Positions 1-7,438 of a stretch of DNA of 20,693 bases are shown in pieces. How positions within the stretch are numbered: position 1 is the first letter of the stretch; each line of letters starts with the position of its first letter. The position numbers were made by a program, and so were the translations under genes. Source of the stretch: Thermomicrobiales bacterium (lineage in GTDB: Bacteria > Chloroflexota > Chloroflexia > Thermomicrobiales > UBA6265); contig JADLCW010000434.1 of the NCBI GenBank assembly GCA_020847015.1, positions 1 through 20,693 of the forward strand, in the 5' to 3' direction. Under the pieces are notes generated by a model. It was not told the DNA's origin. It did no database searches and saw only the letters and a program-made list of their open reading frames with translations.

Positions 1-2
1 TC

Positions 3-191
3 ATCATCGTGGGGCAAAACGTGCAGGCGGCGGCGGCCGAGGCGCGGGCGGAGGCCGACCACGACACGTTGACGGCAATCCACACTCTGACCCAGGCGGT
101 TCACGAGATCAACGAGCAGCAGAGCAAAATTCTGGATGTGCTCGAACGACGAACCGAAGCGATGGAGCCGCCCAGCCCTGTCGCCTCCTGA
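3..191 (+). CDS. C-terminal end of a DUF1003-like membrane protein (5' truncated by window edge)
   Basis: The frame is open from the first bases of the window and ends at TGA 189-191, so only the last ~62 residues are seen. It begins IIVGQNVQ and continues as a charged amphipathic helix with the pattern AEARAEADHDTLTAIHTLTQ, then a helix ending KILDVLERR. In DUF1003 proteins the second membrane helix runs into a conserved 'S/GQNRQ' segment followed by a cytoplasmic helix with a 'Ra..D...n..a...i' pattern. This tail resembles that, which is the only basis for the call. DUF1003 proteins are small two-helix membrane proteins of unknown function. The upstream part is needed to confirm it. The GTG at 9 lies inside the helix and is unlikely to be the true start. 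Confidence 0.45.
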   Translation: MIVGQNVQAAAAEARAEADHDTLTAIHTLTQAVHEINEQQSKILDVLERRTEAMEPPSPVAS

Positions 192-557
192 CACGGCCCG
201 CTGGCGCCAACGCCGATGGGGGGCGGAGTGCGACGTAGCGGCTTCGCATCTGGCCCGCATGAGCGGAATGCCGCGACAGAAGGGGTGTCTGCAGGAATCT
301 CTACCCAGACCGCAGCATCGTGAACCGCTCCGATGAAATGTCAACCGTCCTGAAATGGGAGAGCGCCCTGTCAAATGTCCGCTGCCACCATCGGCGCCGG
401 CAACCCGCTCGATTGCTACAGGCACGTTTCCGATCGCATGCCCCCCGAAAACAACTCGGAGCGCCGACGAAATTAATGTTTTGAGTTGAGGTTTGCCGTG
501 ATATGATGCACATACTTGTGACACGGGAGTTCGGAGCGGAGAGTGGAGGGTAGCGAC
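192..557. other. Intergenic region; only a promoter candidate seen
   Basis: This 366-bp gap lies between the DUF1003-like gene and the Cys-rich protein gene. I see no open frame with a ribosome binding site and no protein-like composition. The only recognisable signal is the extended -10 promoter and Shine-Dalgarno at its 3' end. No convincing terminator hairpin follows the first gene; a short GGCG/CGCC hairpin near 203-214 is too weak to call. Confidence 0.5.
481..507 (+). promoter_or_regulatory. Extended -10 promoter candidate for the Cys-rich protein
   Basis: TATGAT at 502-507 matches the -10 consensus at 5 of 6 positions and is preceded by TG at 499-500, giving the extended -10 form TGnTATGAT. 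A weak -35 (TTGAGT 481-486) lies only 15 bp upstream, so the extended -10 probably carries the recognition. The local AT-richness (470-515) stands out against the GC-rich surroundings. The predicted start of transcription is about 514, some 44 nt before the GTG at 558. Confidence 0.5.
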
Positions 558-1445
558 GTGGATCGGGAACGCTTCGATGCGATCTCGCGGATGCTTGCAT
601 CCGCGAATTCCCGGCGGGCGGCCATCCGGCTTACCGGAGCAGGGTTGCTGGCCGCGGCATTCGGCAAGACAGCCGTGCCGACCGAAGGCGCCTCCGGGGG
701 GGGGCGGTGCACGGCAAACTATATTTCGTGCTCGACGTCGGCGGGTTGTTGTAGCGGGGTCTGTGTAAAGCGCGGTTCATGTTTCAAGAAGCGTAAGACG
801 AAAAATGGCAAGAAGAAAAAGGTGCTCTCCGGGGCATGTCGCTGTGCTCCCCGTAATCCTCCCACTCCTCCACCCCCGCCGCCTCCGTGCAAGGTCACTG
901 GCGCGCAATGCGGCACATCCGCGCAATGCTGCTCCGGAACGTGCTGTGGCGGCATATGCATTTCGACGAGTTTGCGCTGCTGCAATCACCCACAGGGATC
1001 GGGCACATGCACTTCGACGCAGGAATGCTGCAGCAGCGTTGGCAGCCCCGGATGCACGACGCCGGGTTACCCGGTATGTTGTCAGTCGTCTGGCTATGCG
1101 CACGAAGCCGGAACCGTTTGCTGCAAATCGAAGCTTGACGGGGTAGGCGGAATCTGCAATTCGCTCGTCGGGTACGGTGTCTGCTGCACCTACAGCCAAG
1201 GAGGCGATTGCTGCCCGAATGGCACGAAGTGCTGCGATCTTTCTCAAGGCGGTGGCTGCTGCCCCAACGGCACATCCTGCTACCATGGCAGCTGCCTCAA
1301 TTCCGGCCAGATGAAGCAGATTGAGGCCGGCGCATCACGAGCCAGCGTCGGCGCCGTATTGCCGCAAACCAGGCGCAAAGCACCTATGGAGTCGTCCAAC
1401 CGCGCCAAGTTCGAACCGCCGCGCGTTCGTCAGCCGCACGGCTGA
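558..1445 (+). CDS. Tat-type exported Cys-rich protein with Cys-Cys repeats
   Basis: A 295-residue protein that I do not recognise as a named family. The GTG start at 558 is preferred over GTG 543 because GGAGGG (545-550) sits 7 nt upstream. The N-terminus carries a twin-arginine-like motif SRRAAI (residues 18-23) and a hydrophobic stretch ending AAAFG, suggesting folded export by the Tat pathway. The mature part has about 36 Cys, mostly as Cys-Cys pairs in motifs such as CCSGxC (about 59-63 and again after the linker), GGDCCPNGTKCC and GGGCCPNGTSC. A Lys-rich patch (FKKRKTKNGKKKK) and a polyproline linker (NPPTPPPPPPP) divide an N-terminal Cys module from a longer C-terminal one. The C-terminal ~45 residues lack Cys. 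It is transcribed alone and closed by a hairpin at 1465-1499. Such proteins, recalled from Thermomicrobia, may be disulfide-rich cell-surface or secreted proteins; this function is inference. Confidence 0.8.
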   Translation: MDRERFDAISRMLASANSRRAAIRLTGAGLLAAAFGKTAVPTEGASGGGRCTANYISCSTSAGCCSGVCVKRGSCFKKRKTKNGKKKKVLSGACRCAPRNPPTPPPPPPPCKVTGAQCGTSAQCCSGTCCGGICISTSLRCCNHPQGSGTCTSTQECCSSVGSPGCTTPGYPVCCQSSGYAHEAGTVCCKSKLDGVGGICNSLVGYGVCCTYSQGGDCCPNGTKCCDLSQGGGCCPNGTSCYHGSCLNSGQMKQIEAGASRASVGAVLPQTRRKAPMESSNRAKFEPPRVRQPHG

Positions 1446-1464
1446 TACAGGAGGCGCAAATATG

Positions 1465-1499
1465 GCGAGCGCCGGGCGGATGACCCGCTCGGCGCTCGC
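1465..1499. terminator. Bidirectional hairpin between convergent genes
   Basis: A perfect 10-bp stem, GCGAGCGCCG (1465-1474) with CGGCGCTCGC (1490-1499), has a further inner GCGG/CCGC pairing. It sits between two convergent stop codons (1445 on plus, 1543 on minus). No T-run follows on either strand, so termination would depend on the very GC-rich stem. Confidence 0.6.
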
Positions 1500-1542
1500 A
1501 TCATTCACTATCATGCCGGCCGTGAGTGAACTCCGGCGCCTC

Positions 1543-3129
1543 TTACCGATACTCCCCCTGCTTCAGCCGCCCGATGGCTTCGTGGGCGGCATTGTGGCCC
1601 GGCGCGCCCATCACGCAGCCGCCCGGCCACGCCCCGGAGCCGCACAGGTACAACCCGTGCACGGGGCCCTGGTACGACTGCGAACCGGGCACCGGGCGCA
1701 TGTCGAACGCCTGCTCCGGCACCAGCTCACCCTGGAAGATGTGGCCGCCGGTCAACCCGAAGCGCGCTTCGACATCCGGCGGGGCCAGCACCTGCGCGGT
1801 GATCTCGGCGTCGGCCATATTCGGCGCGAAGTGGGCGAAGCGCGCCAGCGCATGCTTGGCGATCTCGTCGCGCCGCTCGTCCCAGGTTCCTTCGGCCAGA
1901 TCGTAGGGGAAAAATTGGGTGAAGATGGAAATCGTGTGCTTGTCGCCCGGCGCCAGGCTGCGATCCACCGCCGATTGGGCATGGATGGAGAAGAATGGCC
2001 AGTCGCTGGGGCGACCCTGACGGGCGTCTTCGTAGGCACGCTGCAGGTAGTCAATGCTGGGGCCGATGTGAACCCCGCCGGTTTGTCCCAATCCGTAATC
2101 GCGCTTGGCCAGCGCGCGGTACTCGGGCAGCCGGTCCGTCGCGATGTTGATCTTCATCACCGGCGAGGTGATCTGGATGTCCTCGATGTCGCGCACGAAC
2201 TCGTCCGGCAACTCCTGCGGGTCGACCAGTTTCAGATAGGTGCGCTGCGGGTCGGCGTTGGAGAGCACGACCCGGCTGTGGAACTCCTCGCCGTCGGTCG
2301 TCACAGCGCCGGTGGCGCGACCGCCGATGGTGCAGATCTGGGCGACCTCCTTGCCGGTGCGGATATCCACCCCCAACCCGAGCGCGACCCGCTTCAGCGC
2401 CTGGCTGAAGCTGCCCATGGCTCCGCGCAAGTAGGCCCACGCCCCTCGCTTGCCGGTGGACATGCCCATGGCATGGTAGAGCTTGACGTAGCCGGTGCCG
2501 GCGTCGCGCGGACCGCGAAACGTGCCGATCAGCCCCAACGCGCAGGAGGCGGCCTGCATGATGTCCGATTCGAAATAGTGCTCGGCGGAATCGGCGGCAG
2601 CTCCCAGCACCATGAATTTGAACACGCGATCGTCGCCGGGACGATCGAAGGCGGCGGCGAATTCGGCGAAGCTGGGCGGGTTGCGCAGAATGAACTGGTC
2701 CATGATTTCGCAGGCCCGCTCGACCATGGCGTCGTAGACCGGGTAGGCTCTGGCGTCTTTCGGGGAGAACCGGGCGATCTCCCGGCAGGTGTCCTCCATC
2801 TCCTCCCAGAAGACGACCCCGTCCTCGCCATCCATGAAGGGAGCGAAAGAGCGCGGGTTGCGCCGGATCATCTCCACGCCGTTATTGAGCAGATCGAGTT
2901 CCTGAATGACTTTCTGCGGAGCGAGACTGAGCACGTAGGAGCCGGTGGACGCGATGTGTCCGGGGGCGCCCTCGATCTCCTCGGAGAAGGCGGCCCCGCC
3001 GACATCCTTGTAGCGCTCCAGCACCGTGACGCTGAAGCCGGCGCGCGCCAGATAGCAGGCGGCGACCAGCCCGTTGTGGCCGCCGCCCACGATCAGCGCA
3101 TCGGAGGTGTTGGTCGGGATCGTCTGCAC
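1543..3129 (-). CDS. FAD-dependent oxidoreductase, phytoene-desaturase-like (COG1233 / PYROXD2-like)
   Basis: A 528-residue flavoprotein. GTG at 3129 is preferred over the in-frame TTG at 3144 because GAGGAGA lies just 6 nt upstream of the GTG. Residues 10-21 form the Rossmann dinucleotide loop (DALIVGGGHNGL, GxGxxG type), followed by the acidic ribose-binding end and the GG doublet (VLERYKDVGGAA). The C-terminus (about 492-520) has the second FAD-contact block, GLYLCGSGAWPGG then GAPGHNAAHEAI, highly characteristic of the PYROXD2 branch of COG1233. The length (about 530) fits that branch. Members are FAD oxidoreductases related to carotenoid desaturases; substrates of the PYROXD2 branch are poorly defined, so no specific reaction is assigned. 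No carotenoid genes (phytoene synthase, cyclase) are nearby, which argues against carotenoid synthesis. It lies downstream of the ABC importer on the same strand, 334 bp away, probably as its own unit. Confidence 0.85.
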   Translation of the reverse strand: MQTIPTNTSDALIVGGGHNGLVAACYLARAGFSVTVLERYKDVGGAAFSEEIEGAPGHIASTGSYVLSLAPQKVIQELDLLNNGVEMIRRNPRSFAPFMDGEDGVVFWEEMEDTCREIARFSPKDARAYPVYDAMVERACEIMDQFILRNPPSFAEFAAAFDRPGDDRVFKFMVLGAAADSAEHYFESDIMQAASCALGLIGTFRGPRDAGTGYVKLYHAMGMSTGKRGAWAYLRGAMGSFSQALKRVALGLGVDIRTGKEVAQICTIGGRATGAVTTDGEEFHSRVVLSNADPQRTYLKLVDPQELPDEFVRDIEDIQITSPVMKINIATDRLPEYRALAKRDYGLGQTGGVHIGPSIDYLQRAYEDARQGRPSDWPFFSIHAQSAVDRSLAPGDKHTISIFTQFFPYDLAEGTWDERRDEIAKHALARFAHFAPNMADAEITAQVLAPPDVEARFGLTGGHIFQGELVPEQAFDMRPVPGSQSYQGPVHGLYLCGSGAWPGGCVMGAPGHNAAHEAIGRLKQGEYR

Positions 3130-3463
3130 GGCGGCTCTCCTCAAGCGACGATGTCAGCGCGATGAGTTGCGGCAGCGTAGGGCGGCGGCGGGCGAGCGTC
3201 AACCGAGGGCGGCGCGGCGTCAGGGCCGCGGGCGGAAACTGCCTTGGGGTCTGGCATGCGCGTCTCGAAATTCCTGCAACGAACAGGGCAAGAGAAACCG
3301 CGCCATGCCCGAAGTCACGTCTTGCCCTTGGGTCCGAACACGCGCCGCGGCTCGCTTCAGGGCCGCGCCATGCGCCGCGGGGTGGCGAACGGGCGGACCG
3401 GCGTTCCAACGTGCGCAAAAGACGCTGGTTTTCGGTTTCCTGGCGAGTTTTCCAGTCCCGCGC
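3130..3463. other. Intergenic region between oxidoreductase and ABC ATPase
   Basis: This 334-bp gap separates two same-strand genes. It holds a 9-bp inverted repeat (3285-3328, listed separately) and should contain the minus-strand promoter of the oxidoreductase, but no -35/-10 pair is clear. Open frames crossing it on the plus strand run antisense into both neighbours and have no ribosome binding site. Confidence 0.45.
3285..3328 (-). terminator. Inverted repeat, weak terminator candidate for the ABC operon
   Basis: A perfect 9-bp inverted repeat, AGGGCAAGA (3285-3293) with TCTTGCCCT (3320-3328), separated by 26 nt. It lies about 135 nt past the stop of the ABC ATPase and upstream of the oxidoreductase. 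The long loop and lack of a strong T-run make terminator function uncertain. An operator for the oxidoreductase is an alternative. Confidence 0.3.
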
Positions 3464-4225
3464 TCATCTCTCCACCATCTGCAGGAACTGGCGGGTGCGC
3501 TCGTGGGCGGGGTTCTTGAAAAAGCGATCCGGCGGAGCTTCCTCGATGACGCGCCCATCGTCCATCATCACGATGGAATCGGCAGCCTCGTTGGCGAAGC
3601 GCATCTCGTGGCTGACCACGATCATGGTCATCCCGTCGGCGGCCAACTCCTCCATCACGTCGACCACCTCGCGAACCAACTCGGGGTCCAGCGCCGAGGT
3701 CGGTTCGTCGAAGAGCATCACCTTGGGTCGCACCGCCAGCGCTCGCGCGATGGCGACGCGTTGCTGCTGACCGCCGGAGAGTTCGCTCGGGTAGCGGTGC
3801 GCCTTGTCGGCCAGTCGCACTCGCGTCAGCAGATCCATCGCCTCGGCGCGGGCGTGCGCTTTGGAGACTCCGCGCACATTGACCGGCCCCACCATCACGT
3901 TTTCCAACGCCGTCATGTGCGGGAACAAATTGAAGTGCTGGAACACCATGCACACCTGCGAGCGGTAGGGCGCCAGTTGGCGATCCCGCAGCGTCGTCCC
4001 GGTTCCGGCGACCTGCTCGCCATCCAGCAGGATGTGGCCGCTCTCGATCGGCTCCAGCAGCGCCAGGCAGCGCAGCAGCGTGCTCTTACCGGAACCAGAC
4101 GGGCCAACGATCACCTTCACCTGCCCGCGCTCGACCTCCAGCGAAACACCCCGCAGCACGTCGTTGCGCCCGTAGCGCTTGACCAGATCGTCGGCGCGGA
4201 TCATCTCCCGCGCACCATTCGTCAT
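3464..4225 (-). CDS. Polar amino acid ABC transporter, ATP-binding subunit (GlnQ/HisP type)
   Basis: A 253-residue cytoplasmic ATPase of the PAAT (COG1126) class that powers uptake through the neighbouring permease. All hallmark motifs are intact: Walker A GPSGSGKST (41-49), Q-loop in VFQHFNLFPHMT, signature LSGGQQQR, Walker B VMLFDEPTSALD and the switch His in VSHEM. FQHFNLFPHMTALENV is typical of amino acid importers. Its ATG overlaps the permease stop by 4 nt (ATGA, 4222-4225), indicating translational coupling. The short N-terminal extension before the β-strand (MTNGARE) means the ATG at residue 8 is an alternative start, but the coupling favours residue 1. GlnQ, HisP or ArtP homology does not fix the substrate; the divergent ureohydrolase suggests an amino acid or guanidino compound. 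Confidence 0.95.
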   Translation of the reverse strand: MTNGAREMIRADDLVKRYGRNDVLRGVSLEVERGQVKVIVGPSGSGKSTLLRCLALLEPIESGHILLDGEQVAGTGTTLRDRQLAPYRSQVCMVFQHFNLFPHMTALENVMVGPVNVRGVSKAHARAEAMDLLTRVRLADKAHRYPSELSGGQQQRVAIARALAVRPKVMLFDEPTSALDPELVREVVDVMEELAADGMTMIVVSHEMRFANEAADSIVMMDDGRVIEEAPPDRFFKNPAHERTRQFLQMVER

Positions 4226-4959
4226 CGGTTCAACGCCCCTGCCGCCGCCGGCACGCCGGTCTGCATCGGTTCGTGCCGCCCCTCCGACGTCCAGTGGAAG
4301 CGCCGCTCGAGTTGCACTTGCAGCACCATGAAGATGGAAACGATGACGAGGTACCAGACCGTCGCCGCGCTGTACAACTCGGCGAAGCGGAAGTTGACCG
4401 CCACTGTCTGGCTGGTCACTGTCAACAGTTCGCGCAGGGAGATGACCGAGGCCAGCGAGGTCAGCTTGAGCAGCGTGATGAACTCATTGCCGGTCGGCGG
4501 AATGATCACCCGGATCATCTGCGGCAGCACGATGAGGCGGAAAATCTGCGTATCACGCAACCCCAGCGTTTTGCCGGCCAACACCTGCCCGCGATCCACC
4601 GCCCCTAGCCCGGAGCGGATGATCTCCGCCATGTAAGCCGATTCATTGATCGCTAGCGCCAGGAATGCCGCCATAAACGGAGTGAACCACGGGTCGCGCA
4701 AACTGGGCACCAACTGCGGCAGCGCGTTCCAGACGAACAGCAGCTGCAGCAGCGTGGGGATGGCCCGAAACAACCAGACGTAGGTGGCGGCCGCGCCGCG
4801 CAGCGGAGCCGCGCCGGAGCGACGCAGCAGCGCCACGCCAAGTCCCAGCACAATGGCGGCCGCCTGCGATACGGCCGCTAGCGCGATGGTCAGCAGGGCG
4901 CCCTGCACGAATGCCTGCGAGGTCAGGGCGCCCCAGAAGATATCCCAGTCGAAGGCCAT
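4222..4959 (-). CDS. Polar amino acid ABC transporter, permease subunit
   Basis: A 245-residue inner-membrane protein of the His/Glu/Gln/Arg permease family (HEQRo/TIGR01726 type). It has about five hydrophobic helices: around 18-43, 58-82, 88-108, then 150-175 and 195-215. The cytoplasmic coupling loop that docks on the ATPase is recognisable as EIIRSGLGAVDRGQ then AGKTLGL, close to the usual 'EIxRgGixsVxxGQxEAAxaLG', with Val-Leu replacing the Glu-Ala of the EAA motif. The conserved TSL segment (KLTSLASVI) follows. Only one permease gene is present, so a homodimeric channel is expected. It starts 28 bp after the binding protein and overlaps the ATPase by 4 nt. The ribosome binding site is weak, consistent with coupled translation. 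Confidence 0.93.
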   Translation of the reverse strand: MAFDWDIFWGALTSQAFVQGALLTIALAAVSQAAAIVLGLGVALLRRSGAAPLRGAAATYVWLFRAIPTLLQLLFVWNALPQLVPSLRDPWFTPFMAAFLALAINESAYMAEIIRSGLGAVDRGQVLAGKTLGLRDTQIFRLIVLPQMIRVIIPPTGNEFITLLKLTSLASVISLRELLTVTSQTVAVNFRFAELYSAATVWYLVIVSIFMVLQVQLERRFHWTSEGRHEPMQTGVPAAAGALNR

Positions 4960-4987
4960 GATGCGCCTGCGCGGCGGTCGCTGCCGA

Positions 4988-5893
4988 CTACGCGGTCGGG
5001 GTGGCCGCCGGCGTCGCGTTCTCCTCGTCCGGGTTGTAGATGTGGCCGGTGTAGTTGGCGCCCGACTCCGGCAGATTCCACTTCTTGGCGATGGCGGCGA
5101 TCGTGCCGTCGTCGCGCATGGCCTCGATGGTTTGCTTCAGCGCCGCTCCCAGCGCCGCCTCATCCGGTCGGTAGTACACGCCGAAGGTCTGCGTGTCCGG
5201 GTAGGTGAAGGCGATCTTGAAGACGCCCGGTTGAGCCTTTTCGCGGAACGCCTGCTCGGTGTCCTGCGAGATCGTGGCGTCGGCGCGCCCCACCACCAAT
5301 TGCTGGATGGCGTCGGTCTGCTTGGGGTAGGTCTGGATGGTCATCAGGGGTTTGCCCTCGGCCTCCAGTTTGGCTTGCAGATCGTTGAGCACGTTGATGT
5401 AGTTGGTGCCGGCCTGCACCGCCACCGTCTTGCCCGACAAATCCTCCGGCGAGGTGATGCTGTCGTTGTCGGCGAGGGTGATCAGCACGACGGCGGTGTC
5501 GTAGTAGGGCTGGGCGTCGAAAGCCGCCAACCGCTCGGCGGTCAGATACAACCCGCTGGCGACGATGTCGCACCGCCCGGCGGCCAGTCCGGGCAGCAAC
5601 CCGGTGAACTCGGTGGGCACGATTTCGGCTTCCAACCCGAGGCGCTTGGCGATCTCGTTCGTCAGGTCGATGTCGAACCCGATTGGCTCCTTGGCGTTCT
5701 GATCTTCATAGTATTCCATCGGCGGGAACGACGGATCGACACAGTTGATCAGCTTGACCATGCCGCCCAATTCCGGCGCGGGCGTGCTCTGGGCCAAGGC
5801 GGCTCCGGATAGACCGGCGGTCAACAGCGTCGCAACCAGCGCCGGCGCGACGACCGCGCGAAGGGACCAACGAGCGAGTGGGTTCGGCTTCAT
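4988..5893 (-). CDS. Polar amino acid ABC transporter, substrate-binding protein (SBP_bac_3)
   Basis: A 301-residue exported binding protein. ATG 5893 is preferred over the in-frame GTG 5902 because AGAGAGG lies about 8 nt before the ATG, while it would abut the GTG. A Sec signal peptide is clear: MKPNPLAR, then a hydrophobic core and cleavage near GAALA-QS. There is no lipobox Cys, so it is not a standard lipoprotein. The family 3 fold is shown by FPPMEYYED near the N-terminus, GFDIDLTNEIAKRLGLEAE, and GKTVAVQAGTNY, the usual second-domain segment. A Thr/Pro/Ala-rich tail (ATPAATPTA) ends the protein. It is the first gene of the importer operon and is divergent from the ureohydrolase across a 143-bp region with a palindrome. 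Ligand class (polar or cationic amino acid) follows from family; the exact ligand is unknown. Confidence 0.93.
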   Translation of the reverse strand: MKPNPLARWSLRAVVAPALVATLLTAGLSGAALAQSTPAPELGGMVKLINCVDPSFPPMEYYEDQNAKEPIGFDIDLTNEIAKRLGLEAEIVPTEFTGLLPGLAAGRCDIVASGLYLTAERLAAFDAQPYYDTAVVLITLADNDSITSPEDLSGKTVAVQAGTNYINVLNDLQAKLEAEGKPLMTIQTYPKQTDAIQQLVVGRADATISQDTEQAFREKAQPGVFKIAFTYPDTQTFGVYYRPDEAALGAALKQTIEAMRDDGTIAAIAKKWNLPESGANYTGHIYNPDEENATPAATPTA

Positions 5894-5913
5894 CGACGTC
5901 ACCTCTCTCTGCC

Positions 5914-5933
5914 GGATTCGCTAAGGGATTCGC
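5914..5933. repeat. Direct repeat GGATTCGC x2 in divergent promoter region
   Basis: GGATTCGC occurs at 5914-5921 and again at 5926-5933, a spacing of 12 bp start to start. It lies between the importer and ureohydrolase genes, next to the palindrome at 5945-5959. It may be a regulator half-site pair or chance. Confidence 0.3.
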
Positions 5934-5944
5934 GGTTGTTGGCG

Positions 5945-5959
5945 AACGCGGACCGCGTT
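5945..5959. promoter_or_regulatory. Palindromic operator candidate between importer and ureohydrolase
   Basis: AACGCGG-A-CCGCGTT is a perfect 7+1+7 palindrome. It extends by two more paired bases on each side (5942-5962) after one mismatch. It is about 50 bp upstream of the importer start and about 78 bp upstream of the ureohydrolase start, where a shared dimeric repressor or activator would act on both divergent genes. No regulator gene lies in the window. No clear -35/-10 pair was found. Confidence 0.45.
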
Positions 5960-6036
5960 AGCATCGGCCGCAGGAGGGATTCTTTCCTTTCCGGCACGCC
6001 ATGTCAATCATCGCACGATCCGAAGGAGCCCGCGCC

Positions 6037-7068
6037 GTGACCGATGACCCCGTCTCCGTAATGGAAACCGCCTATTGGTGGGGCGTCCCGTCGCTGTTCC
6101 GCTGCCCGGTGAATCTCGACCCGACCGCCTGCGACATCGCTCTCGTCGGCGTCCCCCACTCCTCCGGCAACGGCTCCACCGAGCGCGATCAGCATCTGGG
6201 GCCGCGCGCGGTGCGCGATGTTTCCGCTCAAAATCGTCGCCTGCACAAGGCGTTCGGCTACTTTTCCCCCTGGGATGCCTGCCGCATCCACGATCTGGGC
6301 GATGTGCCGCTGCCGGAGGCGATGGACAACGAGGCCAGCGTCGAGCGCATCAGCGCCTTTTTCCGTCGCATCGCCGACGCGAAGGCGCGTCCGGTCTCCA
6401 TTGGCGGGGATCACTCGATTTCCGGGGCCATTCTGCAGGCCATCGCCGGCGAAGGCTCGGCGTTGACGGGCGGCCGTCCGGTGGCGTTGGTTCATCTGGA
6501 TTCGCACACCGACACCTACGAAAACATCGAACATTGGATGGGGGCGCGCAAGTCGGCCGCTCACTGGGCGGCCTACACGGTGCGTCAGGGCAATGTCGAC
6601 GCCTCGCGGAGCGTGCAGCTCGGCATCCGCGGCAACACCCGCACGCCGGACTGGCTGGCGACCTCGCAGAATCTCGGTTACGAGCTGATCGAAATCGAGC
6701 GCTACCGCGAGCTGGGCATTCCCGCCACCGTCGAGCTGATCCGGCAGCGGGTCGGCGACGCCCCGGTGTACATCTCCTTCGATCTCGACAGTCTCGACCC
6801 CAGCGTGGCCCCGGCGGTTTCCAATCTCGAGCCTGGCGTCGCGGGATTCGGCATCGATGAGGCGAACGCCATCCTGCGCGGTCTACGCGGATTGGACATC
6901 GTGGGGGCGGACGTGGTCTGCCTGATGCCGACCAAGGATCTGCCAAACAAGATCACGGCGATGGTCGCCGCCCACATCATGTTCGAACTGACCAGCCTCA
7001 TCGCCGACCGACTCGCATCGCAGGGCGCAACAGCGGGAGCAGACGCAGCGAGTGCGGCCGGCGATTGA
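6037..7068 (+). CDS. Ureohydrolase of the arginase/agmatinase fold, atypical substrate loop
   Basis: A 343-residue cytoplasmic Mn-type ureohydrolase that should split urea from a guanidino compound. GTG 6037 is preferred because AAGGAG (6023-6028) lies 8 nt upstream; the in-frame ATG 6001 has its nearest AGGAGG about 22 nt away. Metal-ligand motifs are complete: GGDH (123-126), D155-S-H157-T-D159, and SFDLDSLDP with D249 and D251. The N-terminus (YWWGVPSLFRCP) resembles the 'f.GiptF.r' start of agmatinase and guanidinobutyrase relatives. Two features are unusual: the agmatinase HGTxF-type motif after DxHxD is replaced by a longer segment MGARKSAAHWAAYT, and the C-terminal VVEVxPxYD-type motif is ADVVCLMPTKD. 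The substrate is therefore probably not agmatine or arginine. It is divergent from an amino acid importer and followed by a DAO-family oxidoreductase. Confidence 0.88.
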   Translation: MTDDPVSVMETAYWWGVPSLFRCPVNLDPTACDIALVGVPHSSGNGSTERDQHLGPRAVRDVSAQNRRLHKAFGYFSPWDACRIHDLGDVPLPEAMDNEASVERISAFFRRIADAKARPVSIGGDHSISGAILQAIAGEGSALTGGRPVALVHLDSHTDTYENIEHWMGARKSAAHWAAYTVRQGNVDASRSVQLGIRGNTRTPDWLATSQNLGYELIEIERYRELGIPATVELIRQRVGDAPVYISFDLDSLDPSVAPAVSNLEPGVAGFGIDEANAILRGLRGLDIVGADVVCLMPTKDLPNKITAMVAAHIMFELTSLIADRLASQGATAGADAASAAGD

Positions 7069-7438
7069 CAGCGGCGGCGATGTTCGCCCGCGCGCCTCGC
7101 CACCCTGCCGACATTCCGGCGCCGCCCCTCGGTCAGTGGCCGCTGCGGCCGGGGGCGCAGCGGCTCCACATCCCGGGGCGCGGGTTCAACTCCGGATCGC
7201 CCGCCGAGGCGCGCTCGGTGATGGAGGTTTGCCCGAGCAACCCCTGTCCCAATCGCGGCATTGCCAGAGCGCCGGTCGTGGTCGCTGCCCGTCTGCGGCA
7301 CGAAGCCAAACGCCTCACGCATCAACTCTCGGCCGAGGCCGACGCGGCTTTCGCGGATCGCCAACCCCGGCCATAATCCGCCCCGTCGAAGATCGCGTGG
7401 CACGGCCAACAGCAGCCGCAGCGAAACGGAGCGCGTAG
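7069..7438. other. Intergenic region with hairpin; possible short coupled ORF
   Basis: This 370-bp gap lies between the ureohydrolase and the DAO oxidoreductase. It contains a 9-bp hairpin (7139-7164). A 103-codon open frame begins at TTG 7065, overlapping the ureohydrolase stop (TTGA), and contains VCPSNPCPNRG. It has no ribosome binding site of its own and a Pro/Arg/Ala-rich composition typical of GC-rich non-coding DNA, so I do not call it as a gene. Confidence 0.4.
7139..7164 (+). terminator. GC-rich hairpin downstream of the ureohydrolase
   Basis: A perfect 9-bp stem, GCCGCTGCG (7139-7147) with CGCAGCGGC (7156-7164), has an 8-nt loop GCCGGGGG. It is 71 nt past the ureohydrolase stop. 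There is no T-run, so it may be a partial terminator or an mRNA-stabilising structure within one transcript. Confidence 0.4.

Noticed and set aside
1321..3165. A 614-codon plus-strand frame across the FAD oxidoreductase
   Set aside because: It is antisense to a gene with strong Rossmann and C-terminal FAD motifs, starts inside the Cys-rich gene and spans the hairpin at 1465-1499. No domain is recognisable.
3464..3953. Open frames antisense to, or in another frame of, the ABC ATPase
   Set aside because: The ATPase frame carries all ABC motifs in order; the others contain none.
7065..7376. A 103-codon frame from TTG 7065 as a gene coupled to the ureohydrolase
   Set aside because: The TTGA overlap is tempting, but there is no ribosome binding site, no recognisable domain, and it contains the 9-bp hairpin at 7139-7164.
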